Part shown: positions 27,681 to 37,880 of the stretch, one piece after another
Position numbering within the stretch: the stretch's first letter is position 1
Layout of the letters: the number at the start of each line of letters is the position of its first letter
NCBI RefSeq assembly: GCF_013282575.1
Contig: NZ_JAAAYE010000043.1
Coordinates: 1 to 51,835 of the forward strand
Reading direction: 5' to 3'
Origin: Paraburkholderia sp. NMBU_R16
GTDB lineage: Bacteria; Pseudomonadota; Gammaproteobacteria; Burkholderiales; Burkholderiaceae
DNA: 51,835 nucleotides
Position numbers and translations under genes: made by a program
Notes under the pieces: model-generated
Told to the model about the DNA's origin: nothing
What the model saw: the letters and a program-made list of their open reading frames with translations, nothing else
Database searches by the model: none

Positions 27681-28040
27681 TCAGTTCCCGAACAAGAGCG
27701 CTGTGTACCTTTTCGATATTGCGCCGCTGCGCTTGCCGTCCGCGCCGTAGTAGCGATTCATCCGGCAGAGCCGCTCATTCACGTCGCAGAAGATACCGTT
27801 TGCGAAAGTAAATTCCGTCAGGCTGAACTCGCCCTTGGAAAACAGCCGCGTTGCAGTACGCACGCCGAGGTACTTTTCCGTCAGCGAGCGCGAGACACCC
27901 ATGTCGCTCGCGCACATGAACCGATCGCAGAGCACCCCTTTGGCGGGCGACCAAACCGGGATAGCGGTGTGCGCATGTGCCCATATCGCTACGCTAGACA
28001 ACGACGCCACCAGGCAGGCTAGAAGCGTTCGCTCATTCAT
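27681..28040 (-). CDS. YcgJ-like exported protein
   Basis: A 119-residue protein with a signal peptide (MNERTLLACLVASLSSVAIWAHA). The mature domain has the pattern VWSPAKGVLCDRFMCASDMGVSRSLTEKYLG, then FTFANGIFCDVNERLCRMNRYYG, with two Cys pairs likely forming disulfides. It resembles the small Enterobacterial YcgJ family of unknown function, recalled from memory. The start overlaps the stop of the gene at 28037 (ATGA), so it is the second gene of a two-gene unit. Confidence 0.65.
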   Translation of the reverse strand: MNERTLLACLVASLSSVAIWAHAHTAIPVWSPAKGVLCDRFMCASDMGVSRSLTEKYLGVRTATRLFSKGEFSLTEFTFANGIFCDVNERLCRMNRYYGADGKRSGAISKRYTALLFGN

Positions 28041-28342
28041 GGCGCAATCGACGCCGGCTGTTCGATAGCATTTTTGGGCAGCATGCAGCCGAAGCGGATA
28101 CCGTCGATATCGGGCGGCGAAACGATCACGTGGCCGATAGAGGGCTGCCACGCTGCATTCGCACCGGTATCGATCGTAAAGCTCACGCGAGTCACCTCCA
28201 CACCGAAGACATGCTTTTTTCCGCTATCGGACATCGTTTCGAAGGCGAGGCTTCCGGTGCCGCCATCAGGTTTCAGCGCGAACGAACTCGTACCGCTGAG
28301 GACAGCCGAGGAGACCATCAGCAACGGAACGACGCGTTTCAT
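28037..28342 (-). CDS. Small exported protein coupled to the YcgJ-like gene
   Basis: A 101-residue protein with a signal peptide (MKRVVPLLMVSSAVLSGTSSFA). The mature part is probably a beta-rich domain (SFTIDTGANAAWQPSIGHVIVSPPDIDGIRFGCMLP) with a single Cys. The family is unrecognised. Its last 4 bases overlap the YcgJ-like start, suggesting the two periplasmic proteins act together. An upstream in-frame start at 28375 would disrupt the signal peptide, so 28342 was chosen. Confidence 0.6.
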   Translation of the reverse strand: MKRVVPLLMVSSAVLSGTSSFALKPDGGTGSLAFETMSDSGKKHVFGVEVTRVSFTIDTGANAAWQPSIGHVIVSPPDIDGIRFGCMLPKNAIEQPASIAP

Positions 28343-28481
28343 ACCCGGTGATCCGGCGAATGCCAACGCGTTCATTCTATCGGCGCGCGTATCGCGCCGG
28401 CCTAGGGTTATTTATAGGTTTTTCACACATCCGTATTCGCTGCTTTGCGGCGCTCGTGCAATTCATCCAGTGTTCACCTCG

Positions 28482-30104
28482 ATGGACCCGTTTATGCTCA
28501 CGCTAAACTCCGAATCGGCAGATAACAGGGATCGAGCCGTGCAAACATTCGAATGGATCATCGTGCTGTTGATCGCCGCAGCGTTTCTAGCGGAACTGGC
28601 TCGCAGAATCGGGGCACCGTACCCCACTCTGCTCGCGCTCGGTGGCGCGGGCGTGGCATTTTTGCCCGCAACGCCGCGATGGACGCTCGATCCGCAGCTG
28701 GCGCTGGCTTTGTTCGTCGCGCCCGTGCTGCTCGATGCCGCCTATGACGCTTCGCCTCGCGACCTGCGCGCCAACTGGCGCCCTGTCGCGGGGCTCGTGA
28801 TCGCCGCGGTGGGCACGACCGTGATCGGCGTGGCCCTGGCCTGTCACCGGCTGATGCCGGGCATGCCGTGGGCTATCGCAATCGCCTTGGGCGCGATCGT
28901 CGCGCCGCCGGATGCGGCTGCGGCGACAGCCGTCCTGCGCCAGGTGCGCCTCCCTCACCGGGTGCTGAACGTGCTCGAAGGCGAGAGTCTGCTCAACGAT
29001 GCGAGCGCGCTGTTCATCTACCGTGTCGCGCTGACGAGCGCGATCGCGGGATCGCTGAGCTTTGCCGACTACATGCCGATGTTCCTGATCACGATATTCG
29101 GCAGCATCGCCGCGGGCATCGTTCTGGCAATCGTCCTGCGCCCCATCACGACTGCGTCGGACCACGTGCCCATTTCCCTGATCCTGCAGTTCGCCTTCAC
29201 GTTCGCTGTCTGGGTGCTGGCCGAAAGAGTCGGCCTTTCCGGCATTTTGACGATGGTAGCGTTCGCCATGACGATGGCCCGCGGAGGCGGACCACGCATC
29301 CCGGCGCGTATGCGCGTGCCGATCCTTGCGGTCTGGGAGTCCGTCGTCTTCGTCCTGAACGCGCTCGCGTTCGTGTTGATCGGCATGCAATTGCGGCCCA
29401 TCTGGGAGCGTCTGGGCACGGGAACGGCGACCCCGCGCATCGATGCTATCGTGGCCGCCGCCGTCGTGCTCGGCGTAGTCATCGCGACACGATTCCTGTG
29501 GGTCATGGGCTATAGCGCGCTCGTGATGCTTCAGAACAGGAACGCCAATCCGGCGACCCGCAAGAACCGGTCTTGGGGGGCCGGGCTGGTTGTCTCGTGG
29601 GCGGGCATGAGGGGCATCGTGACGCTTGCGGCCGCGTTCTCCGTGCCGGAAACGCTGCCCAACGGCTCGCCGTTTCCGTACCGCGACGTCATTCTGCTCT
29701 GCGCTTTCGCGGTCGTATCCGGTACGCTCGTGCTGCAAGGCTTGACGATGAAATCGGTCATCCGGCTGTTGAAGCTGTCCGATGACGATCCCGTCGCGAA
29801 AGAGGTCCGGACGGGCCGGACATTGATCTATCGAGCGCTGCTCGATTCGATCGAAGCGGACGACTCCATGCACGCGAAACTACTCAAAAAGGAGTACCAG
29901 GCCGTCGTCGAACTGAACGCGAGCCACGATCAAGACAAACCGCTGAACGAAGTCCCCGGCGGTCCGATAAGGCGCAAGGCCATCGCCGCTGCGCGGCGCA
30001 AGGTCATCGAGCTTCGCAACGAGGAAGTCATCGGCGACCAGGCCTACCGCACGCTCGTGCAAGAACTGGACTGGGCCGAGCTGTCGGCCGGGGGTAACGA
30101 ATAG
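28482..30104 (+). CDS. CPA1-family Na+/H+ antiporter
   Basis: A monovalent cation:proton antiporter of about 540 residues, with 11-13 membrane segments followed by a roughly 110-residue cytoplasmic tail. The ion site is clear in GAIVAPPDAAAATAVLRQVRLP and VLEGESLLNDASALFIYRVAL, where the ND motif is family-defining; WAGMRGIVTLAAAFSVP is the second conserved half. It exchanges Na+ or K+ for H+ across the inner membrane. The start is uncertain: the ATG at 28482 or 28494 lacks a good ribosome-binding site, and a GTG near 28540 has AGGG upstream. The frame is open to 28074 but overlaps the minus-strand genes there. Confidence 0.88.
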   Translation: MDPFMLTLNSESADNRDRAVQTFEWIIVLLIAAAFLAELARRIGAPYPTLLALGGAGVAFLPATPRWTLDPQLALALFVAPVLLDAAYDASPRDLRANWRPVAGLVIAAVGTTVIGVALACHRLMPGMPWAIAIALGAIVAPPDAAAATAVLRQVRLPHRVLNVLEGESLLNDASALFIYRVALTSAIAGSLSFADYMPMFLITIFGSIAAGIVLAIVLRPITTASDHVPISLILQFAFTFAVWVLAERVGLSGILTMVAFAMTMARGGGPRIPARMRVPILAVWESVVFVLNALAFVLIGMQLRPIWERLGTGTATPRIDAIVAAAVVLGVVIATRFLWVMGYSALVMLQNRNANPATRKNRSWGAGLVVSWAGMRGIVTLAAAFSVPETLPNGSPFPYRDVILLCAFAVVSGTLVLQGLTMKSVIRLLKLSDDDPVAKEVRTGRTLIYRALLDSIEADDSMHAKLLKKEYQAVVELNASHDQDKPLNEVPGGPIRRKAIAAARRKVIELRNEEVIGDQAYRTLVQELDWAELSAGGNE

Positions 30105-30156
30105 CGAACGGCATGGCGCGAGTTGGCGCGCGCTCCTTTGGCAAGTTCCGATGGCG

Positions 30157-30218
30157 TTCGCTCGGGGCTGCGGCTTTTCGCCGGCTACTTCCCGCGGCGC
30201 AGTCACGCGCACTATGCT
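30157..30218 (+). promoter_or_regulatory. PIP/hrpII box and -10 element of a candidate type III effector gene
   Basis: TTCGC (30157-30161), 15 bases, TTCGC (30177-30181) is a perfect plant-inducible-promoter box, equally a TTCG-N16-TTCG hrpII box. A -10 element TATGCT (30213-30218), fitting YANNNT, follows after 31 bases, inside the 30-32 base window known for HrpX/HrpB-controlled promoters. The start codon lies 80 bases further on. Such boxes are bound by the AraC-type regulators HrpB (Ralstonia) and HrpX (Xanthomonas). Binding here is inferred. Confidence 0.8.
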
Positions 30219-30297
30219 GGCGGCCCGCTCTCCTACGAGCCATAGTGCGCGGCGCTCGGCTTCTTTTTGCGCGAGTCGGCCCGCATAGCCAGACGCG

Positions 30298-33200
30298 ATG
30301 CCCATCGACCGCCCGACCCTGCCGCCCACAACGGCACCCACCGATCCGACCTCCTCTTCGGGCGCTCATGTCGACCCCCGTGCCAGGTCGGCGCCATCCG
30401 GAACCACGGAACCCTCCGCGTCGCACGGTCAGTCGGGCCGCCGCGTTCGTACGCCGAGCGGGCCGTTGGCCCAACTGCGCGCGCGCGTTCCCGAGGCCCC
30501 CTACGCCGCATCGGGCGGGCGCCCGAGCAGCGCGGCGGCGTTCGGCATCGGCGACGACCGCTCGCGGCCCGAGCTTCAGCCCATCGCACGCGGGCCGCGC
30601 GCTCGGCGCGCATTGGTTCGTCAATTCGATGCGATGCGCCTGCATGACGGTGCAGGCCGTTCCTCCTCGCGCGACGTCGTCGAATCGCGCTCGCGCTCGA
30701 ACGAGTCGGCTTCGTCGAGCCGGCAACAACAGCGGGGCACGAACGACAACGACGACGATTTTCTGGTGCTGGCGGATTCCGCGCTCAACGGCACGCCAAA
30801 CTTCTGGTCGGGCGGCGCCCGACGCGTCGAACGGCTGCAGGTGCTCTCCGAGTGGGCGGCACTGTCGACCATTCCGGCCGATGCAGAGGCGCTGGCCGCG
30901 GGTGCGCGAGAGCTGCGCAAGCAGGCCGAGCAGCGCCATCCGATCGCGTTCGCCACGGACTTCCGCGACGCATTGCGCGCGTTCCATCCGCACGAGCAAT
31001 TGCCCGAGACGATCTTCGCATGCGAGGACGCCGCGCTCGCCTGGCAGACCGCGGCGGACCAGTACCACGCCGCCATCGACTTGGCCGGCAAGGTCGGCGT
31101 CAGGCCCGCGGACATCGCCGAGCTCGACGAGGAGGCGGCGCACTGCGACGCTCAAGCAACGCGGCTCGTCATCAAGGCATCGTTGCTGACCGGCGCGATC
31201 CATTTCAAGCGGAACGGGCATGCTCTCGCGACAGGCCATCCGCGTGCCGTCGAAGCGATGCTGAAACCTCTGCGTACGGCGCTCGAGCGTTGCGAGGCAG
31301 ATGCGCTTCGTGCTCTGCCGCTCGACGCAGCACCGATCGATGCCTTCGACGACGAGCTTCATGCCATTGCCACCGCCCTCGGCCAGGGATCGTCCGCGGT
31401 GGCACAAAACGTCGGGACGGCTTGCGCGGAGAGAAGCAAAAACGCATGGTCCGAACTCGAGTATGTCGTGAGCGCGTTGCCGCTGGTCTTGCGCGGCGAG
31501 CCGAACGTGCCGGCGCTGCTCGCTACGCTGCGCTCGGCGCTCGCCGCGCCGATGGCCGAAGCCGACGGTCTTCTGGTCGCGGCTCAGGCGCGCAGCGGCG
31601 ACCCATCGCGCTCCCTCGACAGTCTCACCGATACATTCGAATCCTGGTACCAGACCGCGCGTGCCTACGACGATGCGGTTCACACGTTCGAGGACACCAT
31701 AGCGTCCTGGCCCGAAGCGGCGCAGTCCGCCCCTGAAGCGAGGCAAAAATTCGCGGAGCTGGGCGAGTCCCGCCGTACGGCCGTCCGGCGGATGAACGAA
31801 GCGCTCGTCGAGTTGTTCTCCGCGCTGTCGGCCGGCATGGATGAACCGTATGAGGCCCATGAGCCGCACGACGAGGATGCCGATGCGTCCGCATCGAGCG
31901 CGGCTGTCTCTGCTGCGGAAATATCGATCGGTTCGGACCTGCTCCGGCGCTGCCAGGCGCTGCGGGCCAAGCTCGAAGCGTCGCCTTTCCCGCGCGACGC
32001 GGCGGATATCGATACTCTGCGCCTGTCGGCGCCTTTCGCCGCATTGGAACAGTACGTTCAAGCGCTGCTCGAACGGGAGGCCAACCTTCTCGACGCAGCG
32101 AATCGGGTGCGTCAGGCCGCTTTGGCAGCCGAGAAGGCGGTGCCCGTTTACGGTCGTGCCCTCGTCCCCGCGCTTCGGCAATTCACGAACTCGTGCGCCC
32201 AACAGCGCAAGGCGCTTCTCAATGCAGCCTTCCGGAAGGCTCAGGCCGACACGATCGCGTTCACCATTCGCGAATCCAACGCGATGGGGCCGGCACTGGA
32301 ATGCATCTATGGCCTTCGGCAATCGCTCCCGGTCGTGCAGTTCGGCGCTTCGCCCGAAGATCGTGCCGTGGCACGAGAAGAACAAACTGCCAACGAAGCC
32401 CTCGTCTCGAGTATGCGCGAAGCCACGCAACGTATAGAGGCACATCTTGCGCAGATGCCTGCGCCGCCCGCGGATGCCATCGAAGTCATCCACGACAATC
32501 ACGCCAACTTGCAGTTGAACCTGAACGCCCTCAGCGCCGCGCTGAGCTCGATCGTCGAGTCGGTGGAATGCTGCGGCGAAGCCAGTCGCGCAATCCTCGA
32601 CGGCGCCACGGCCGATCGCACGGCGAAGCTACGGCTTTTGGCCGACCGTATGCGGCGCGTGGGCGAACGTGCCTCCGAGATGCCGGCCGCGGCTCGGAAC
32701 AAACGTCTGACGCGCGGCGCGGCCGGCGAACGCGCCGAGCGCACATTGCAATTCACGCGGCGGGTGGCGCGCACGGTAAAGTCCATTCAATACACGCTGA
32801 CGGTGCTCGCCGATCTGTCGCGGGGCTACCAAAAGACGGCGGAACTCAGCCGCGAGCCGACGCTGGACCCACTGCGCTTTCATCGGATATCCGATCAACT
32901 GAGCGACGACGTAACACGTGCCGCAAAGGACATCGACGCCACTCGCAACCAATTGATCGAGGATGTCGGCACGCGGCACCCCAACGAGGATGCCGCGACG
33001 ATCGCTGCGAACGACATCGAGCAGATTCGCTCGTTCACGGGTCGTCTCGAATGGCGCTACATCGCCGACTTCGATAGCGGCAAGCGCCAGTGGCTGCGCG
33101 CGACGGTGCGTGCGCTCGCCGCGCGGCTCGACCAGCCCGCCGGCACCGTTCCGTTCGGCGCCGAGCAACTGCTCGGTATGCTTGACCAGCATCTGGCAGC

Positions 33201-33432
33201 CGGCACAAAGGTTCTCACGCTCGCCGCCCTTCGCGTGGAGGGCTCGGAAAAGGATCAGATGGCCAACGCGTTCCGGGAGAACAACGAGATCAGACAAGCA
33301 GTGCAAACGTGTCGCGAGCGGTTGAAACAGCTGCTGCCCGCAACACATACCGCGCCGCCGCCGCGCCCCGCCAGCAGCTCCCGGACTGACAGCCGCGGCA
33401 AGAAGGCGAGCGGCAAAACGAAGCGCCGTTGA
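30298..33432 (+). CDS. Candidate type III secreted effector, large helical protein of unknown family
   Basis: A 1044-residue soluble protein without signal peptide or membrane segments. Residues 1-80 are disordered and rich in Ser, Pro and Thr (24 of the first 50), as in type III secretion signals. Residues 80-150 are Arg/Ser-rich and end in an acidic NDNDDD stretch. From about 165 to 1010 nearly all sequence looks alpha-helical with many Ala, Leu, Glu and Arg, broken by an acidic Ser/Ala linker near 525-550 (EDADASASSAAVSAAE). The last 35 residues are Pro/Ser/basic and end RGKKASGKTKRR, a possible nuclear-localisation signal. The hrp-type promoter upstream supports an effector role. I recognise no catalytic motif. 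Size and helicity recall the XopP/RipH effectors, but this is only a guess. It converges on the pyrimidine operon, 5 bases apart. Confidence 0.7.
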   Translation: MPIDRPTLPPTTAPTDPTSSSGAHVDPRARSAPSGTTEPSASHGQSGRRVRTPSGPLAQLRARVPEAPYAASGGRPSSAAAFGIGDDRSRPELQPIARGPRARRALVRQFDAMRLHDGAGRSSSRDVVESRSRSNESASSSRQQQRGTNDNDDDFLVLADSALNGTPNFWSGGARRVERLQVLSEWAALSTIPADAEALAAGARELRKQAEQRHPIAFATDFRDALRAFHPHEQLPETIFACEDAALAWQTAADQYHAAIDLAGKVGVRPADIAELDEEAAHCDAQATRLVIKASLLTGAIHFKRNGHALATGHPRAVEAMLKPLRTALERCEADALRALPLDAAPIDAFDDELHAIATALGQGSSAVAQNVGTACAERSKNAWSELEYVVSALPLVLRGEPNVPALLATLRSALAAPMAEADGLLVAAQARSGDPSRSLDSLTDTFESWYQTARAYDDAVHTFEDTIASWPEAAQSAPEARQKFAELGESRRTAVRRMNEALVELFSALSAGMDEPYEAHEPHDEDADASASSAAVSAAEISIGSDLLRRCQALRAKLEASPFPRDAADIDTLRLSAPFAALEQYVQALLEREANLLDAANRVRQAALAAEKAVPVYGRALVPALRQFTNSCAQQRKALLNAAFRKAQADTIAFTIRESNAMGPALECIYGLRQSLPVVQFGASPEDRAVAREEQTANEALVSSMREATQRIEAHLAQMPAPPADAIEVIHDNHANLQLNLNALSAALSSIVESVECCGEASRAILDGATADRTAKLRLLADRMRRVGERASEMPAAARNKRLTRGAAGERAERTLQFTRRVARTVKSIQYTLTVLADLSRGYQKTAELSREPTLDPLRFHRISDQLSDDVTRAAKDIDATRNQLIEDVGTRHPNEDAATIAANDIEQIRSFTGRLEWRYIADFDSGKRQWLRATVRALAARLDQPAGTVPFGAEQLLGMLDQHLAAGTKVLTLAALRVEGSEKDQMANAFRENNEIRQAVQTCRERLKQLLPATHTAPPPRPASSSRTDSRGKKASGKTKRR

Positions 33433-33437
33433 GTCGT

Positions 33438-34937
<1,500 letters not shown>

Positions 34938-36449
34938 CTACGCGCTGGCGATGCGCGGGTTCGCCCGATCGCCGAGCCGCATCCAGATGCCGTAAACGAG
35001 CGCGGCCAAAGCGAGACCGACGAACCAGGCGTACGTATAGAGTCCTTTGAACACATCGGGCACGTTCGCAAACACCGATGGAAAGGCCGTATTGAGGAAG
35101 CCGGGCAGATTCGGCAGCACACCGACCAGCAATGCCGCGACAGCGGCTGGATTCCAGCCGCCCACGTACGAATATTCGCCGTTTTCGTCGAAGAGTTCGC
35201 CATGGTCGAGCCGCGTGTGCCGCACGAGGAAGTAGTCGACCATCATGATGCCCGCCACCGGGCCGAGCAGCGCCGAGTAACCGACGAGCCACGTGAAGAT
35301 ATAGCCCTGCGTGGTCGCGAGGATCTTCCACGGCATCATGACGATCGCGATCGTGGCCGTGATGAGGCCGCCCGTCTTATACGACACGGCCTTCGGCCAA
35401 AGGCTCGAGAAATCGTACGCAGGACCGACGAGATTCGCCGCGAGGTTGCAGCACATCGTATCGAGCGTGAGGATGACGAGCGCGACGCCGACGCCGATGC
35501 CCGTCATGCGGCTCGTCAGGTCGATCGGGTCCCAGATCGCCTTCCCATAGATGACCACCGTGGCCGAGGTCACCACCACCGAGATCACTGAAAGCAACGC
35601 CATCGGCACCGGCAGCCCGATTGCCTGCCCCACGACCTGATCGCGTTGTGTGCGGGCGAAACGCGTGAAGTCGGGAATATTCAGCGCCAGCGTGGCCCAG
35701 AACCCGACCATCGCCGTCAGGCTAGGCCAGAACGTCGCCCAGAATTGCCCCGCCTTCTTGCCGCCCGCCACGAACTGGGATGGCGTCGACAACATCGAGC
35801 CAACCCCGCCCGCTTTCGACGTCGCCCACCAGACGAGTGCCACGCACATGACGACCTTGATCGGCGCGGACCAGCTCTCGAGCCAGCGGATCGAATCGGT
35901 GCCGTTGACGATGAAGTAGATCTGAATGCCCCAGAAAAACAGAAAGCAGGCCGCCTGCCCGGCCGAAATGCCGAGCACCGCGATCGGCGCGCCTTGCAAG
36001 CTGTTGCCGGTCAGGATGTTGAGCAACGTATAGATCGCGCTGCCGCCGAGCCAGGTCTGAATCCCGTACCAGCCGCAGGCGACGATCGCACGCAATAACG
36101 CGGGCAGCTTGGCGCCCTGTGTACCGAACGACGAGCGCACGAGCACGGCGTAGGGAATCCCGTGCTTCGCACCCGCATGGCCGATCAGCAGCATCGGCAC
36201 GAGGACGATCATGTTGCCGAGCAGTACGGTCAGCACGGCTTGCCACGGCGACATGCCCTGATCGGTCAACCCGGCCGCCAGCATGTACGAGGCGATGTTC
36301 ATCACCATGCCAACCCATAGCGCCGCGAAGTGATACCACTTCCAGGTTCGGCGAGCCGGATCGGTCGGCGCGAGGTCGTCGTTGTAAAGCGGACTCGCAG
36401 CCAAGCCCGGCTGCATCACGGCATCGCTGCTTCCTACGGACTGATTCAT
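34938..36449 (-). CDS. NCS1-family nucleobase:cation symporter
   Basis: A 503-residue, 12-helix inner-membrane transporter. The N-terminus NDDLAPTDPARRTWKWYHFAALWVGMVMNIASYMLAAGL is diagnostic of the NCS1 group (uracil, cytosine, allantoin, hydantoin carriers). The substrate and sodium-site helices GIQTWLGGSAIYTLLN and NIPDFTRFARTQRDQV follow, and the C-terminus has MMVDYFLVR. The ATG at 36449 is preceded by GGGAGA. It sits between preA and the hydantoinase gene, so uracil, thymine or a hydantoin is the likely substrate. Confidence 0.92.
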   Translation of the reverse strand: MNQSVGSSDAVMQPGLAASPLYNDDLAPTDPARRTWKWYHFAALWVGMVMNIASYMLAAGLTDQGMSPWQAVLTVLLGNMIVLVPMLLIGHAGAKHGIPYAVLVRSSFGTQGAKLPALLRAIVACGWYGIQTWLGGSAIYTLLNILTGNSLQGAPIAVLGISAGQAACFLFFWGIQIYFIVNGTDSIRWLESWSAPIKVVMCVALVWWATSKAGGVGSMLSTPSQFVAGGKKAGQFWATFWPSLTAMVGFWATLALNIPDFTRFARTQRDQVVGQAIGLPVPMALLSVISVVVTSATVVIYGKAIWDPIDLTSRMTGIGVGVALVILTLDTMCCNLAANLVGPAYDFSSLWPKAVSYKTGGLITATIAIVMMPWKILATTQGYIFTWLVGYSALLGPVAGIMMVDYFLVRHTRLDHGELFDENGEYSYVGGWNPAAVAALLVGVLPNLPGFLNTAFPSVFANVPDVFKGLYTYAWFVGLALAALVYGIWMRLGDRANPRIASA

Positions 36450-36540
36450 TGGGTTCTCCCGTCGTCGCCTGCGTGCCATGTGCACGCATCGACTATCAAA
36501 TGGCCGGCGCGCCGTCTCATGCAGCGCGTCCGGGCTCGCG

Positions 36541-37833
36541 TCAGGCCGCTCGCGCAGGAACGCCGGCCTCGTCCTGCGTGCGCGCCGGGTTGTTCGGATG
36601 CGTGGTCCAATTGGAATAGGCGCCACTGTCGACGCGCTCCATCGTGATGCATTGATCGACCGGGCAGACGTGCATGCAAAGATTGCACCCGACGCACTGG
36701 TCGTCGATCACTTCGAAATGGCGCACGCCGTCCTTTTCTCGTGTAATGGCCTGATGCGACGTGTCTTCGCAGGCGATATGGCACAGCCCGCACTGGATGC
36801 AGCGCGACTGATCGATGCGCGCCTTGATGTCGTAGCTCATGTTCAGGTACTTCCAGTCCGTCACGTTCGGCACCGCACGGCCGCGAATGTCGTCGAGCGT
36901 CGCGTAGCCCTTTTCATCCATCCAGTTCGAGAGCCCGTCGGCAAGATCCGAAACGATCCGAAAGCCGTAATGCATCGCGGCAGTGCAGACTTGCACACTG
37001 CCCGCGCCCAGCACGATGAACTCGGCTGCGTCGCGCCACGTCGTAATACCGCCGATCCCCGAAATCGGCAAGCCCGGCGTCTCGCTGTCGCGCGCGATTT
37101 CGGCCACCATGTTGAGCGCGATCGGCTTCACGGCCGGGCCGCAGTAGCCGCCGTGCGTGCCTTTGCCGTCGACGGTCGGCATGGGTGCCATCTGATCGAG
37201 ATCGACCGCGACGATCGAATTGATCGTATTGATCAGCGATACGCCATCGGCACCGCCCTTGAATGCGGCACGCGAGCCGAGGCGGATGTCGGTGATATTC
37301 GGCGTGAGCTTCACGAGGCACGGCAGCCGCGTCCCCTCCTTGACCCAGCGCGTGACCATTTCGATGTATTCGGGCACCTGACCGACGGCGGAGCCCATGC
37401 CGCGTTCGCTCATACCATGCGGGCACCCGAAATTGAGTTCCACGGCATCGGCGCCGGTGTCCTCGACACGCGGCAGAATCCATTTCCAGTCCTGCTCGTT
37501 ACAAGGCACCATCAGCGAGACGATCAGCGCGCGGTCGGGCCAATCGCGCTTGACCTGCTCGATTTCGCGCAGATTGACGTCGAGCGGGCGATCGGTGATC
37601 AACTCGATATTGTTGAGCCCCGCGATGCGCTGCCCGTTCCATTGCACAGCGCCGTAGCGCGAGCTGACGTTGACGACATGCGGATCGAGACCGAGCGTCT
37701 TCCAGACTACACCGCCCCAGCCCGCCTCGAAGGCGCGGTTGACGTTGTAGGCCTTGTCGGTTGGCGGAGCCGAAGCAAGCCAGAACGGATTCGGCGATGA
37801 AATGCCTGCAACGGTGCAGCGAAGATCGGCCAT
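36541..37833 (-). CDS. preA: Dihydropyrimidine dehydrogenase subunit PreA
   Basis: A 430-residue subunit that reduces uracil/thymine to the dihydro forms with electrons from PreT. The N-terminal FMN barrel contains SPNPFWLASAPPTDKAYNV, ELNFGCPHGMSERGMG and GIGGITTWRDAAEFIVLGAG. Two C-terminal 4Fe-4S motifs are present, CIQCGLCHIACED and CVGCNLCMHVCPVDQC. The barrel is like the C-terminal part of mammalian DPD. It lies 47 bases after preT in the pyrimidine operon. Confidence 0.96.
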   Translation of the reverse strand: MADLRCTVAGISSPNPFWLASAPPTDKAYNVNRAFEAGWGGVVWKTLGLDPHVVNVSSRYGAVQWNGQRIAGLNNIELITDRPLDVNLREIEQVKRDWPDRALIVSLMVPCNEQDWKWILPRVEDTGADAVELNFGCPHGMSERGMGSAVGQVPEYIEMVTRWVKEGTRLPCLVKLTPNITDIRLGSRAAFKGGADGVSLINTINSIVAVDLDQMAPMPTVDGKGTHGGYCGPAVKPIALNMVAEIARDSETPGLPISGIGGITTWRDAAEFIVLGAGSVQVCTAAMHYGFRIVSDLADGLSNWMDEKGYATLDDIRGRAVPNVTDWKYLNMSYDIKARIDQSRCIQCGLCHIACEDTSHQAITREKDGVRHFEVIDDQCVGCNLCMHVCPVDQCITMERVDSGAYSNWTTHPNNPARTQDEAGVPARAA

Positions 37834-37880
37834 GGTCGGCTCCGTGGGGCGAAGGCTGGGAAAGAATCGGGCTGAGCGCG

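Noticed and set aside
28074-28481. Long N-terminal extension of the antiporter
   Set aside because: It overlaps two well-supported minus-strand genes and has no membrane or family character.
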